Shown: positions 9,494 through 18,927, counted from the stretch's first letter. The stretch: 64,000 nt of DNA from Mycolicibacterium cosmeticum (GCF_000613185.1 NZ_CCBB010000003.1:2401235-2465234), one strand, 5' to 3'. Translations and numbers: made by a program. The notes: generated by a model not told the origin, from the letters alone.

Positions 9494-9940
9494 ATGTCAC
9501 CCGATGTGCCGAAGCTCGCCGACTTCATGTGCTTCGCGGTCTACTCGGCCAACCTGGCCTACGGCAGGGCCTACAAGCCGATCCTGGACAAGCTCGGTGT
9601 CACCTACACCCAGTACATCGCGATCGTCGCGCTGTGGGAGGAGGACCACCAGACCGTCCGGCAGCTGGGCGAGAAGCTGTTCCTGGAATCCAACACGTTG
9701 ACACCCATCTTGAAGAAGCTGGAATCGGTGGGTCTGGTCACGCGGGCCCGTGATCCACACGATGAGCGTCAGGTGGTGGTCAGCCTCACCGAGGCCGGGC
9801 GTGCGCTGCGCGCCAAGGGCGCCGAGATGGACTTGGTGGCCGCCACCGGATTGTCCCTCGATGAACTGCGCACGCTGCAGCGCGGTGTCGCGACATTACG
9901 CGACAATCTGCGCAGGCATGTCGAGAACCCTGCGGAGTGA
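9494..9940 (+). CDS. ohrR: OhrR, MarR-family peroxide sensor repressor
   Basis: The 148-residue winged helix-turn-helix protein begins with KLADFMCFAVYSANLAYGRAYKPIL. Cys13 is the conserved N-terminal sensing cysteine of OhrR. The recognition region LGEKLFLESNTLTPILKKLESVGLVTRARDPHDERQVVVSLT follows. Oxidation of the cysteine by organic peroxides releases the repressor from DNA in characterised members. The divergent ohr gene and the palindrome between them make the assignment strong. Confidence 0.92.
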   Translation: MSPDVPKLADFMCFAVYSANLAYGRAYKPILDKLGVTYTQYIAIVALWEEDHQTVRQLGEKLFLESNTLTPILKKLESVGLVTRARDPHDERQVVVSLTEAGRALRAKGAEMDLVAATGLSLDELRTLQRGVATLRDNLRRHVENPAE

Positions 9941-9944
9941 CCGG

Positions 9945-10970
9945 CTAGGGGTGCAGGCGGACTTTCAGATGCTCGCCGGAGCGGGACATGGCGGCGGCGT
10001 AACCGTCGGCCGCGGAGTCCAATGGCATTGTGGTGGTGAAGATTCCGGTGACGTCGAGGCGACCGGCCTGGAGCAGGGGAATCAGTTCGGGCCAGGTCTG
10101 TTGCACCGGCGCGGTGGTCAAGCGGATGGTCAGGCTGCGGATCAGGCAGGCCAGCGCCGGTAGCGGATACGGTTGCAGATCGTGGACGCCGACGATCGAC
10201 ACCGTCCCGCCGGTGCGCACGGTGTCAATGGCGTCGTTGATGGAGGTGTCGGTGCCCACGGCGTCGATCACCGAGTCGGCGCCGAGCCCGTCGGTGTACT
10301 CGCGGACGGACTGCCCGGCCGGCGGGGCCACCGGCACTGCACCGCGGGCCGCCGCCCGTTCGCGTCGTGCCGGTACCGGGTCGACGGCGAAAACCGTTGC
10401 GGCGCCGAGTGCGAAGGCGCTCTGCACGGCGCACATGCCGACGGGACCCAGGCCGATCACCGTGACCGTGCCGCCGATCGGGATGTCCGCGCGTTTGGCT
10501 GCCGCCCAGCCGGTGGCCAGGTTGTCGGTGAGCAACAGGGCCTGCTCGGTGTCGATGGCATCCGGCAGCGCCAGTAGCTGGAAATCGGCGCCGGGCACGG
10601 CGAGCAGTTCGGCCTGGGCGCCACCCAGCGCTCCGGAACCGAAGATGAGTGGGCCACCGAGGCACCGGATCGGATCCCGGGTGGCACATCCGCTGCAGTG
10701 GCCGCAGCCGGCGACCGAGGAGACCAACACCTGGTCGCCGACCTTGAAACGGCGTACGTCCGGGCCGATCTCGACGACGGTGCCTACCGCCTCGTGGCCG
10801 AGCGCGACCGGCTCGACGATGGGGTAGTGGCCCTCCAGGAAGTGCAGGTCCGACCCGCAGATGCCGGTGGCGCTCACCTCGACGACGGCGCCGTCCGGCC
10901 CGGGTAATCCCGGGTCGGGTCGGTCCACGACCTCGATCTGACCCGCACCGTCGACGACGACCGCACGCAT
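9945..10970 (-). CDS. zinc-dependent alcohol dehydrogenase (MDR family)
   Basis: The 341-residue protein has catalytic zinc residues in CGSDLH and GHE, the four-cysteine structural zinc lobe GCGHCSGCATRDPIRC, and a Rossmann motif GLGPVGMC. This is the class of NAD(P)-dependent secondary-alcohol dehydrogenases. Its start lies 3 bp downstream of the BVMO stop, so the two form a unit. The BVMO would act on the ketone this enzyme makes from an alcohol, or this enzyme would oxidise the alcohol released from the ester. The substrate is unknown. Confidence 0.85.
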   Translation of the reverse strand: MRAVVVDGAGQIEVVDRPDPGLPGPDGAVVEVSATGICGSDLHFLEGHYPIVEPVALGHEAVGTVVEIGPDVRRFKVGDQVLVSSVAGCGHCSGCATRDPIRCLGGPLIFGSGALGGAQAELLAVPGADFQLLALPDAIDTEQALLLTDNLATGWAAAKRADIPIGGTVTVIGLGPVGMCAVQSAFALGAATVFAVDPVPARRERAAARGAVPVAPPAGQSVREYTDGLGADSVIDAVGTDTSINDAIDTVRTGGTVSIVGVHDLQPYPLPALACLIRSLTIRLTTAPVQQTWPELIPLLQAGRLDVTGIFTTTMPLDSAADGYAAAMSRSGEHLKVRLHP

Positions 10971-10973
10971 ACG

Positions 10974-12884
10974 TCATGCCTCCTGGTAATCGGACCAGAT
11001 GGGTTCGGCCACGGCGCAACGGTATTCGGAGAGCCGCCATGGACTGACGGTGTGGATCTCACCGTCGGCGTTCTTGAAGTACGAGTGCTTGACCGACGGA
11101 TGCGCCCACACGGTCTTGCGGATCGCCTCCTGGGATTTCGCGTGCCATGCCGCGGTCGGCTCGGGCAGCGGCTCGATACTGTGCAGCCCTGCGGTGATGA
11201 GGTGCTCCAGGCATTGGTTGATGTAGCGCATCTGCAACTCGGAGTTCATGATCAGGCTGCCGCCGTGCGCCAGGTGGGTACCCGGGCCGTAGGTCATGAA
11301 GAAATTGGGGAAACCGGGGACGGTGATGCCGCGGTAAGCGTACGGCCGGGAACCCCACACGGTGTGCAGGTCCGCGCCGCCGCGACCGATGACGGTCATC
11401 GGGAACAACACGTCGGTGGCGCGAAAACCGGTGGCGTACACGATGACATCCACGTCGTGCTGTGCGCCGTCGGCGGTGCGGATGCCGGTGGGGCTGATGC
11501 TCCCGATCGGGGTGCGGACCAGGTCGACGTTATCGCGTTTGAGGGTGGCCAGCCAGCTGCCGTTGTCCTGCAGGGTGCGTTTGCCGGTGGCCGGATAGTC
11601 GGGTAATACCTTGGCGAGCAGGTCGGGATCATCACCGACCTGCGTGGTGATCCAGTCGGTGAACATGATGCGGGCGATGGCGTTGATCTCGCTGACCGCG
11701 TTGGCTTGATCGGCGTAGCCCGGGTCGACCCGGGCGGCATCGAGGCCCTTGTCGGCGCCCGGCCACAGCAGCAGAAACCGGTACCAGCGGCCGTAATACG
11801 GCAGGTGCTGCATGGCCCACCGGACGCCGTCGGGCACCCTGTCGTGATACATCGGATTGGGGAACATCCACTGGGCGGTGCGCTGGAACACCGTCAGGTG
11901 TGCCACCCGGTCGGCGATGGCGGGGGCGATCTGGAAACCACTGGCCCCCGCGCCGATCAGGGCGACACGCTTGCCGGTGAGGTCGACGCCGTGGTCCCAT
12001 CGCGCGGAATGAAAGGCGGGCCCGGTGAAGGTGTCGGCGCCGGGGAAGTCGGGAATCTGCGGGCGGTTGAGCTGACCGACCGCGGTGATGACGGCGTCGG
12101 CCCGCAGCGTCTCGGTACCGTCCGCGGTGCGCACGGTCACCTGCCAGCGGTCGTCGGTCCATGCCGCCGAGAGCACCTCGGTGTTCCACCGGATGTGTGG
12201 CTGCAGGCCGTGCCGGTCGACCACGTCACAGAAGTATCGGCGCAGTTCGGGTTGTTCGGCGAAGAAGTGGTCCCAGTGGTTGCTGGGTTCGAAGCTGTAG
12301 CAGTAGAGGTGGTTGGCGACGTCCACCCGGGCGCCGGGATAGCTGTTCTCCCACCAGGTTCCGCCGGGGCCGGCGTTCTTCTCCACGATGGTGAACGGAA
12401 TACCCGCCTGCTTGAGCCGGACGCCGGCCAGTACCCCGGATTCGCCGCAGCCGATGACGATGACGTGGAAGCCCTCGGCGCCGGTGAGGGGCCTGGGCCG
12501 GCGGGGGTCGGCGCCCTGCAGGTCGAGTTCCTCGAGGACCAGTGGCACGTTGTCCTCGTCGACGGGTTCGCACGCCGCCCAGTCGAGCATTTCGCGCACC
12601 AGGTCGTCGGATAGCGGGTCGGGGATGGGGCAGCCGCGGTCGCGGTAGTCGGTGATGATCGGCAGCGCGACGGCGCGGGCGCGGGCCTTGTCCTCCTCGC
12701 TCATGAAGCCCTGGACCTCGTTGAGGAACAAGCCCGCCTGTTTGAAGTCCCGGATATACGACGGGTCGCCGGTGAGGTGCACCAGCGAGAGCAACAGGGT
12801 GGGAATGCTGACGTCTTCCAGGGCCGCGGCGATCTGGGCGTCCGGGGTGTCGAACGGCTGTCCGACGTGGAAACTGCGCGTCAC
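10974..12884 (-). CDS. flavin-containing Baeyer-Villiger monooxygenase (type I)
   Basis: The 636-residue protein has an N-terminal extension of about 135 residues. Then come FAD motif VIGCGESGVLAG (about 141-152), the BVMO fingerprint FTGPAFHSARWDH, the NADPH motif LIGAGASGFQIAP and the late YATGFRATDVLFP. Such enzymes turn ketones into esters or lactones with FAD, NADPH and oxygen. The extension is typical of the mycobacterial members of the family. It is the first gene of a pair with the zinc alcohol dehydrogenase. A perfect palindrome sits 9 bp before its start codon. Confidence 0.88.
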   Translation of the reverse strand: MTRSFHVGQPFDTPDAQIAAALEDVSIPTLLLSLVHLTGDPSYIRDFKQAGLFLNEVQGFMSEEDKARARAVALPIITDYRDRGCPIPDPLSDDLVREMLDWAACEPVDEDNVPLVLEELDLQGADPRRPRPLTGAEGFHVIVIGCGESGVLAGVRLKQAGIPFTIVEKNAGPGGTWWENSYPGARVDVANHLYCYSFEPSNHWDHFFAEQPELRRYFCDVVDRHGLQPHIRWNTEVLSAAWTDDRWQVTVRTADGTETLRADAVITAVGQLNRPQIPDFPGADTFTGPAFHSARWDHGVDLTGKRVALIGAGASGFQIAPAIADRVAHLTVFQRTAQWMFPNPMYHDRVPDGVRWAMQHLPYYGRWYRFLLLWPGADKGLDAARVDPGYADQANAVSEINAIARIMFTDWITTQVGDDPDLLAKVLPDYPATGKRTLQDNGSWLATLKRDNVDLVRTPIGSISPTGIRTADGAQHDVDVIVYATGFRATDVLFPMTVIGRGGADLHTVWGSRPYAYRGITVPGFPNFFMTYGPGTHLAHGGSLIMNSELQMRYINQCLEHLITAGLHSIEPLPEPTAAWHAKSQEAIRKTVWAHPSVKHSYFKNADGEIHTVSPWRLSEYRCAVAEPIWSDYQEA

Positions 12885-12892
12885 GGGTAGTT

Positions 12893-12911
12893 ACGCTACG
12901 TCGCGTAGCGT
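12893..12911. promoter_or_regulatory. palindrome upstream of the BVMO/ADH pair
   Basis: ACGCTACG and CGTAGCGT form a perfect 8-bp inverted repeat around TCG, 9 bp before the BVMO start. The size suits a TetR-type operator, but no regulator gene is adjacent. The remaining 220 bp up to 13131 show no convincing gene. Confidence 0.55.
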
Positions 12912-13131
12912 TATGGGGCAAGGGTGTGGTGGGCCGAAGGGATTGCGTGGCCGCTTGGTGACGATCAGCGCGCCGGCCGAGGCCCACGCGAATTCACCCG
13001 AGATCGACGGAATCGGCAAGCTCTCGAATCCCGTGTGCCGCAGAGCGTGACCGCACGTTCGAGGTCCGGGGACGGTGGACGGTCGGCGCGACTCCTCGGC
13101 CAGCGGTCGTGACGCGACCACCATCGCGGGC

Positions 13132-14130
13132 TCAGTCCGACGCAGTCCGCGAAAGCAGCTCGCGTGCATTGCCTTCCATCACAGCGGCCAGTGCGTCGGG
13201 TCGGTCGGCGAAGTAAGCGTCGACGTTGCGCGTGTACCAGGCCGCAGCCGACGGGCTGACTGCCGGGAAATCCGTGCCGAAGAGGATCTGCTCCACCGGT
13301 ACGAAGCTCTCCAGGGCGACGAGATTCGTCTCGAATCCGGAGAGGGCGGTCTCGTAGTAGAAGGTGCGAAAGTCGGCGATGATCTCGTCGGCGGTGAGCC
13401 CGCACTCCGTGTGGAAGGCACACAGTCCGGCCACCCGCGATGCGAGGAAGGGGGTGCTTCCGCCGGAGTGCGACAAGATGATTCGCACGTTCGGGAACTC
13501 ACGCTTGCGTCCGCTCGTCACCAGGTCGGCCGCCGCCTTGTACGTCTCGTTGGGAACCTCCACCACCGGAACAGGCAGGAACTCGTTCGGTGCGGGATTG
13601 CGTCCCGGCGTCTGTTCGCCATGGAGGAACACCACCGCGCTTCTCCGGTCGAGTTCTGCCCACAGGGGTTCGAACACGGGGTCGCCGAGCGACCGGGCAT
13701 TCTCGCCCGTTCCGTAGACGTTGGTCACGGTGACGCCGTCCGCGCCCAGCACGTCCAGCGCATAGGCCACCTCCTCCAGTGCCGCGTCTGGATCGGTGGG
13801 TGACGGCAGGTGGGCGAAGAAGCCGAAGCGGCCGGGATGCTCTTCGGCGACCTGGCTGCAGAATGTGTTGATCACGCGAGCGAACCCACGTCGGGTTCTC
13901 GCCGGTAGGTAGGACTCGATGTCGTTGGGAAGGGACAGGATTGCCGTGGAGATGCCCATGGCGTCCATGAAGGCCAGGCTTGCATCGGGGGTCCAGGCCG
14001 GCGCGTCCGCGGTGAACTTCCACCCCGAATTCGCTCCCAACGCACCCGCGACGTCTTCGCCGAACAGTTGCGGCGGGAACGCGTGGTGATGGAGATCCAC
14101 CCGGGAAGTGGTCGGCGGTGTCACAGGCAT
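13132..14130 (-). CDS. ACMSD-like metal-dependent amidohydrolase/decarboxylase
   Basis: The protein of about 332 residues starts RVDLHHHAFPP (metal ligands near His14-16) and follows the amidohydrolase-2 TIM barrel. It has LPNDIESYLPARTRRGFARVINTF, a central PNVRIILSHSGGSTPFLASR and the late LFGTDFPAVSP with the catalytic Asp. Relatives decarboxylate aromatic or muconic semialdehyde acids. The start was set at MPVTPP because the upstream frame is low-complexity and would run through the divergent MarR gene. That MarR regulator is its likely controller. Confidence 0.82.
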   Translation of the reverse strand: MPVTPPTTSRVDLHHHAFPPQLFGEDVAGALGANSGWKFTADAPAWTPDASLAFMDAMGISTAILSLPNDIESYLPARTRRGFARVINTFCSQVAEEHPGRFGFFAHLPSPTDPDAALEEVAYALDVLGADGVTVTNVYGTGENARSLGDPVFEPLWAELDRRSAVVFLHGEQTPGRNPAPNEFLPVPVVEVPNETYKAAADLVTSGRKREFPNVRIILSHSGGSTPFLASRVAGLCAFHTECGLTADEIIADFRTFYYETALSGFETNLVALESFVPVEQILFGTDFPAVSPSAAAWYTRNVDAYFADRPDALAAVMEGNARELLSRTASD

Positions 14131-14151
14131 GTCATCAGGGTGTCCGTTTAG

Positions 14152-14165
14152 TTGACAAATGTCAA
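14152..14165. promoter_or_regulatory. MarR-type operator between divergent genes
   Basis: TTGACA and TGTCAA form a perfect 6-bp inverted repeat around AA. A related TTGACGTCTGACA follows at 14169. Both lie between the amidohydrolase start and the MarR start. Confidence 0.55.
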
Positions 14166-14186
14166 TAGTTGACGTCTGACATTGAT

Positions 14187-14630
14187 ATGGTGATGCCGGT
14201 GACCAGGGATCAACGCGCCGTCGAGATGCGACTTCTCGATGCGCTGTACCGCCTGAACAAATCGGTCCTGGGTGCTGCTCGGACGCACGTTGCGGCAGTG
14301 GCGAAATTGGACCTCGTCGACTTCCTGATACTCCGGTCGATCGAACTCGGCGTCGATGGACCTGGCGATCTCGTTCGGGATCTGGGCCTGCACGCATCTG
14401 TGGTCAGTCGCGCGGTGACCAAGTTGGCCAAAGCCGGGTTGGTGGTGCGGGCCGTGGACCCCGCCGATTCGAGGCGGTCCTACCTCACTCTCACGCCGGC
14501 GGCCGAGGTCGCCATCTCCGAGGTGGAGGGGCGTGTGCAACCCATGCTGCACGATCGCCTCGGGCGGCTGACCGCTCAACAGATCACCACCCTGCTGGAG
14601 TGCTTCGACCTCCTCAACGGCGCCGAGTAA
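14187..14630 (+). CDS. MarR family transcriptional regulator
   Basis: The 147-residue protein has a winged helix-turn-helix (GPGDLVRDLGLHASVVSRAVTKLAKAGLVVRAVDPADSRRSYLTLT) flanked by dimerisation helices. The ATG at 14187 was preferred over a TTG at 14169 that lies inside the operator-like repeat. It is divergent from the amidohydrolase gene and probably represses it, with an aromatic acid as a plausible ligand. No ribosome-binding site is obvious, so the message may be nearly leaderless. Confidence 0.8.
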   Translation: MVMPVTRDQRAVEMRLLDALYRLNKSVLGAARTHVAAVAKLDLVDFLILRSIELGVDGPGDLVRDLGLHASVVSRAVTKLAKAGLVVRAVDPADSRRSYLTLTPAAEVAISEVEGRVQPMLHDRLGRLTAQQITTLLECFDLLNGAE

Positions 14631-14639
14631 CCACCTGGG

Positions 14640-15005
14640 TCACATGGCCGGGATGGTCGGCTGCAGAACGGCCCGCGCGACAGCCTCGGTTCGTAGGTGC
14701 TCGAAGGCCAGGTATTCCGGGTCGTTGACCATGTCGACGAAGCTCTGCCGAGTCGGGTAGCTGACCAGCAGCACCATGTCCCAGTCTCCGACGTCCGTTG
14801 CCACCAGTGCCGGGTGTCCGGCGCCGGCGTAGATGATCGTGACCCCGTACCGCTCGTTGAGTCCGGAGGTCGTGAACCGCTCGATGTACTGCAGGTACCG
14901 GGCAGTGCCGTCCGGCACGAATTGCAGCAGGTTCAGCATCACCACCGGGCCGTTGGGATCGGCGGCCACGAAACGCTCGAGATCGGATGCATCGAGAACC
15001 GACAT
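14640..15005 (-). CDS. DUF1330 family protein
   Basis: The 121-residue protein is a compact alpha/beta barrel of the DUF1330 type: PVVMLNLLQFVPDGTARYLQYIERF, then YAGAGHPALVATDVGDWDMVLLVSYPTRQSFVDMVNDPEYLAFEHLR. It matches the dimeric ferredoxin-like fold. The function is unknown. It is divergent from the adjacent TetR gene and is its likely target. Small barrel proteins of this fold often accompany catabolic enzymes, but no partner is evident. Confidence 0.78.
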   Translation of the reverse strand: MSVLDASDLERFVAADPNGPVVMLNLLQFVPDGTARYLQYIERFTTSGLNERYGVTIIYAGAGHPALVATDVGDWDMVLLVSYPTRQSFVDMVNDPEYLAFEHLRTEAVARAVLQPTIPAM

Positions 15006-15033
15006 GGGAAATCCTCCGTTCGATTACTTACTT

Positions 15034-15055
15034 GCTATATGACACGCAACATAGC
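15034..15055. promoter_or_regulatory. possible TetR operator
   Basis: GCTAT and ATAGC are inverted repeats 12 bp apart in the 78-bp gap between DUF1330 and the divergent TetR gene. Short arms make this a weak call. Confidence 0.35.
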
Positions 15056-15083
15056 GGACCCCGCTGACAAGCGGTGCGCAAGA

Positions 15084-15734
15084 ATGACCGCCATGACATC
15101 CGATCGTGCGGCCAGGCGGACTCAAGCCGAGCGCCGCGCTGCGACGCGGCAACGCGTGCTCGACGCCGCAACGGCACTGGTCGCGGCGCATGGATCGCGG
15201 GCGCTCACCGTGGCTGCTGTCGGCGAAGCTGCTGGCTATAGCCGCGGCATCGTGAACCACCATTTCGGCAGCAGGGCGCGGTTGCTCGAGGAGCTCCTGG
15301 CGTACACCCAGCAGTTCGACGTGCCGACCGAAGCCTCCGATGGATTGGGCCGCTTGACCGGGTTCGTGGAGGCATACCTGACGGGGATGCACCAGCGATC
15401 GCCGCGGTCGGAGGCCTTCTTGAAGCTGTGGACCGAGTCGACCGGGTCGGAGCCGTCGCTTGCACCGCTGTTCGCCGAGCGCGACGCCTGGTTTCGCCAA
15501 CACCTCGAACGACACATCAGGGAGGGGTTGACCGACAAGTCGATTCGTCGCGAGACCGACCCGACCATCGCGGCGGTGGCGATCATCGGTCTGTTGCGGG
15601 GCACCGCGATGATGGCGTTCTCGACGGCCCGCGATATCGCGGTCGACGAACTCGCGTCGGAAGTCGCCAGGGGCATCGGACGTAGTCTGGCGGCGCAACC
15701 GGGGCCTGCTGGTGGTCCCGGATCGAGTTCGTAG
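15084..15734 (+). CDS. TetR family transcriptional regulator
   Basis: About 216 residues. The helix-turn-helix is LTVAAVGEAAGYSRGIVNHHFGSRARLLEELL (about 43-74), preceded by a basic arm rich in Arg. The ligand domain contains FLKLWTESTGSEPSLAPLFAERDAWFRQHLE and a C-terminal Gly/Ser tail. The ATG at 15084 was chosen; another ATG lies three codons later. It is divergent from the DUF1330 gene and convergent with the molybdenum oxidoreductase operon. Confidence 0.82.
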   Translation: MTAMTSDRAARRTQAERRAATRQRVLDAATALVAAHGSRALTVAAVGEAAGYSRGIVNHHFGSRARLLEELLAYTQQFDVPTEASDGLGRLTGFVEAYLTGMHQRSPRSEAFLKLWTESTGSEPSLAPLFAERDAWFRQHLERHIREGLTDKSIRRETDPTIAAVAIIGLLRGTAMMAFSTARDIAVDELASEVARGIGRSLAAQPGPAGGPGSSS

Positions 15735-15753
15735 CCGCGTTTGGGTGAGGTCG

Positions 15754-17952
15754 TCAGCGCAGCAGGACCTCCGGGTGAATAGGCAGGTCACGGACGCGGA
15801 TACCGGTGGCGTTGTATACGGCATTGCCTATTGCGGCGGCCGATCCCACGGCGCCCAGTTCGCCGACGCCTCGCGCTCCGACGTCGCTGAAATCGGGGTC
15901 GTCGCCGTCGAGGCATACCGCGTCGACGAACGGAACGTCGGCGTTCACCGGAACGACGTAGTCGGCCAGGTTGGTGGCAGCCAAGCGGCCGGACGGGTCT
16001 ATCGGATCGGCTTCCAGTAAGGCGTGCCCGATGCCGAAGATGACACCTCCGACCACCTGGCTGCGGGCCGCCTTGGCGTTGATCACCCGACCGATGTCCA
16101 CGACGGTGGTGAATCTGGCGACGCGCGTTTCCCCCGTCAACGAGTTGACCCGCACCTCGCAGAAGTGCGCTCCGAACCCATGTGCAGCGAAATGGGGAGA
16201 AATGCTGTCGGCGCTGCTGTGGATGGCGTCGATTCCCGGGATTCGCATCCTCTGCAGCAGATCGGCGAAACCGATGCGCGCGTTGCCCGCTCGCAACGTG
16301 CCGGCAGCGTAAGACACTGGTGCTGCCGAATCTGCCAGCGGCGAAGCAGGATTCGACGAGGCGACCCTGACGAGATTGTCGATCGCAGCCCGTGCGGCGG
16401 TCCGGGCCGTGGGAGCCATGCTGCCGGTTGCGCGGGAGCCGACGGCGCCGGGCCCCGGCGGCAGGATGGTGTCTCCCACCTCAGTGACGATGCGGTCCAT
16501 CGGCAGGCCCACCGCGTCGGCGATGACGATCGCCAATGCGGTCGCGGCGCCCGTGCCGATGTCCATGATGCTCGTCGAGGCCAGTACGGTGCCGTCGTCG
16601 CGAAACCGCACCTGAACCGCGTTCGCGGAACGGCCGGCAGCCGGGTAGATGGCGGTAGCCATCCCCATGCCGATCAGCCACTGGCCGTCGCGGGTGGTTG
16701 CGGGGGTGGCGGCGCGGCGTTCCCAGCCGAATCGGTTGGCGCCGAGTCGGTAACATTCATCGAGTCTTTTGCTGGTCCAACGGCGACTGGTGCCGGGCAG
16801 CGTCGTCGCGTAGTTGCGCAGCCGCAACTGCACCGGGTCGACGCCGGTCGCCACCGCCAGTTCGTCCATCGCGGTTTCGATCGCGAACGCTCCGGGCGCC
16901 TCATTGGGCGCGCGCATCGCCCAGCTCGGTGGAGTGTCCAGAGTGACCTGGCGTTGGTCCACATGCAGATTCGGGGTGCGGTACAGCGCCGCGGTGGTCT
17001 CGGCGGCGGTGCGCATGGGCCAGCCGCCCACCGCTGGGGCCTCGGCGTCGGATTCGTGGCTGACCGCCGTGAGTGTCCCGTCGGCGCGTGCACCCAAGCG
17101 CACTCGCTGCCGAACCGCGGAGCGGTGCCCGACGATGGTGAAGACCTGGCTGCGGGTCAAGATCAACTTGACGGGACGGTTCAGCTCGCGAGCCGCCGCT
17201 GCGCCCAGGATGACGTCCGACCACGGGAGTACGCGGCTGCCGAAGCCGCCACCGACGTATGTCGAGATGATCCGCAGCTGCTCGGGCGTCAGCCCGAGCG
17301 CACCGGTGATCCCGGAGATGGCCCGGCCGGGAAACTGCGTGCCTGTGTAGAGCGTCAGGAGGTTCTGGTGCCAGACCGCCACGGACGCGTGCGGTTCCAT
17401 CGCCGCGGCATGCTGAGCCGGTTGGGTGACGGTGGTCTCGACAGTGATCTCACTGTCGCGTAGCGCGGCATCGATCGAGGCGATCCCCGGCGCCAGGATG
17501 GTCTTGTTGCCCGATTCCGGCATGGTGATGCTGACCCCTGGCCCGGCATCGGCGAGAGATGTTCTGGGAGTCCGGGATTGATAGTCGACGGTGATCATGG
17601 CTGCCGCGTCGCGTGCATGTTCGAAGGTGTCGGCAACCACCACACCGATGGCCTGGCCGTGAAAGCGCACCTCACGGTCCTGTAGCGGACGGTACTTCTC
17701 GCCGAGCGCATCTTCGGCGACAGGCTGCAGTCGCAGCGGAGCGAACGGGGTGTACACCGCGAGAACACCCGGTGCATGCGTTGCCGCGTCGGTGTCCATC
17801 GCGGCGATGGTGCCCAACCCGGTGGTGGCCGACACCAGCGCGGCGTGGACCAGTTCTGGTTCCCGGTAGTCCGCCGAGTACCGCGCCGCACCGGTTGTCT
17901 TGGCCCGCCCGTCGACTCGGGAGATTTCGCCGCCCAGCGGTGACGGGGTCAT
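15754..17952 (-). CDS. aldehyde oxidoreductase, molybdenum cofactor-binding subunit (PaoC/XdhA family)
   Basis: The 732-residue protein is the large subunit of a xanthine dehydrogenase-family enzyme. Visible motifs include the opening AKTTGAARYSADY, EPHASVAVWHQNLLTLYTGTQ, STYVGGGFGSRV, and the C-terminal GARGVGELGAVGSAAAIGNAV, whose glutamate is the catalytic base. It is cotranslated with the FAD subunit through a 4-bp overlap. Gene order (2Fe-2S, FAD, Mo) and the exported iron-sulfur subunit match E. coli PaoABC, which oxidises aldehydes in the periplasm. The substrate is inferred to be an aromatic or aliphatic aldehyde. Confidence 0.88.
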   Translation of the reverse strand: MTPSPLGGEISRVDGRAKTTGAARYSADYREPELVHAALVSATTGLGTIAAMDTDAATHAPGVLAVYTPFAPLRLQPVAEDALGEKYRPLQDREVRFHGQAIGVVVADTFEHARDAAAMITVDYQSRTPRTSLADAGPGVSITMPESGNKTILAPGIASIDAALRDSEITVETTVTQPAQHAAAMEPHASVAVWHQNLLTLYTGTQFPGRAISGITGALGLTPEQLRIISTYVGGGFGSRVLPWSDVILGAAAARELNRPVKLILTRSQVFTIVGHRSAVRQRVRLGARADGTLTAVSHESDAEAPAVGGWPMRTAAETTAALYRTPNLHVDQRQVTLDTPPSWAMRAPNEAPGAFAIETAMDELAVATGVDPVQLRLRNYATTLPGTSRRWTSKRLDECYRLGANRFGWERRAATPATTRDGQWLIGMGMATAIYPAAGRSANAVQVRFRDDGTVLASTSIMDIGTGAATALAIVIADAVGLPMDRIVTEVGDTILPPGPGAVGSRATGSMAPTARTAARAAIDNLVRVASSNPASPLADSAAPVSYAAGTLRAGNARIGFADLLQRMRIPGIDAIHSSADSISPHFAAHGFGAHFCEVRVNSLTGETRVARFTTVVDIGRVINAKAARSQVVGGVIFGIGHALLEADPIDPSGRLAATNLADYVVPVNADVPFVDAVCLDGDDPDFSDVGARGVGELGAVGSAAAIGNAVYNATGIRVRDLPIHPEVLLR

Positions 17953-18926
17953 GCGATGCCCGTGACGTCGGTGAGGGCTCGGACGATCGCCCGGCGCAAC
18001 AGATGAGTCTTGAAACCGTTGTGGCTCAGCGGTCGCGCGTCGGCGGCCGCTGCTTCGGCTGCGGCGTCGATGGTGACTGCGGTCACGGGTCGGTTCGTCA
18101 GCAGCTTCTCCACTTCAGGAAGCCGCCATGGCACCGTGGCCACCCCGCCGGCGGCCAGGCGGGCGCGGGTGATGACGTCGTCACGCACGGTGATTGCGAC
18201 GGCCACGGAGGTCAGCGCGAATTCGTAGGACTGGCGATCGCGCACCTTGAGGTAGCCCGTCCTGGTGCCCGCGGGAAATCGGGGCGCGGTGATGGCGGTG
18301 ATCAGTTCTCCCGGCTTCAAATCGCTTTCCACCTCCGGTGTCGCACCGGGCTTGCGGTAGAACCGTTCGAGGGCGACGCTGCGCTCACCGTCTGAACTGC
18401 TCAGTTCCACCGCTGCCTCGGCGGCCACCAGTGCGACGGCGACGTCACTGGCGTGGGTGGCGACACAGGCGTCACTGGTACCGAGCACGGCGTGGGCGCG
18501 GTTGTAGCCGTCGATGGCCGGGCAGCCCGTCCCGGGCTTGCGCTTGTTGCATGGCATCGATACATCGCGGAAGTAGCTGCATCGAGTGCGCTGCAACAAG
18601 TTTCCGCCCATGCTGGCCATGTTGCGCAGTTGTGGGGAGGCGCTCAGTTCCAGCGCTCGGCTGACCAGGCTGAAATCGCGTCGCACTGACGGATGTTCGG
18701 CGACGTCGCTCATGCGTTCCAGTGCGCCGATACGCAGGCCGGCGGTGCCGACCGTAATGCCGGTCAAGGGCAAGCCGTTGATGTCGACCACCTGCTCGGG
18801 GGTCAGCACCTCCAACTTCATCAGGTCGACCAGGGTCGTGCCACCGGCGAGGTACGCCGTGGCCGAGCCGCCGTGCGCGGTCGCCGCGGCCACCGAATCG
18901 ACCACGGTATACCCATAGGGTCGCAT
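17949..18926 (-). CDS. aldehyde oxidoreductase, FAD/[4Fe-4S] subunit (PaoB-like)
   Basis: About 325 residues, starting MRPYGYTVVDSVAAA. The FAD loop AYLAGGTTLVDLMKLEV comes early. The cysteine cluster RTRCSYFRDVSMPCNKRKPGTGCPAI with a later SDACVATHASD matches the extra iron-sulfur insertion of PaoB (YagS). The C-terminal domain is the CO-dehydrogenase flavoprotein type. The start was set just after the upstream subunit stop, one base away; a longer frame would overlap that gene. It transfers electrons from the Mo site through FAD. Confidence 0.88.
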   Translation of the reverse strand: MRPYGYTVVDSVAAATAHGGSATAYLAGGTTLVDLMKLEVLTPEQVVDINGLPLTGITVGTAGLRIGALERMSDVAEHPSVRRDFSLVSRALELSASPQLRNMASMGGNLLQRTRCSYFRDVSMPCNKRKPGTGCPAIDGYNRAHAVLGTSDACVATHASDVAVALVAAEAAVELSSSDGERSVALERFYRKPGATPEVESDLKPGELITAITAPRFPAGTRTGYLKVRDRQSYEFALTSVAVAITVRDDVITRARLAAGGVATVPWRLPEVEKLLTNRPVTAVTIDAAAEAAAADARPLSHNGFKTHLLRRAIVRALTDVTGIA

Positions 18927-18927
18927 A

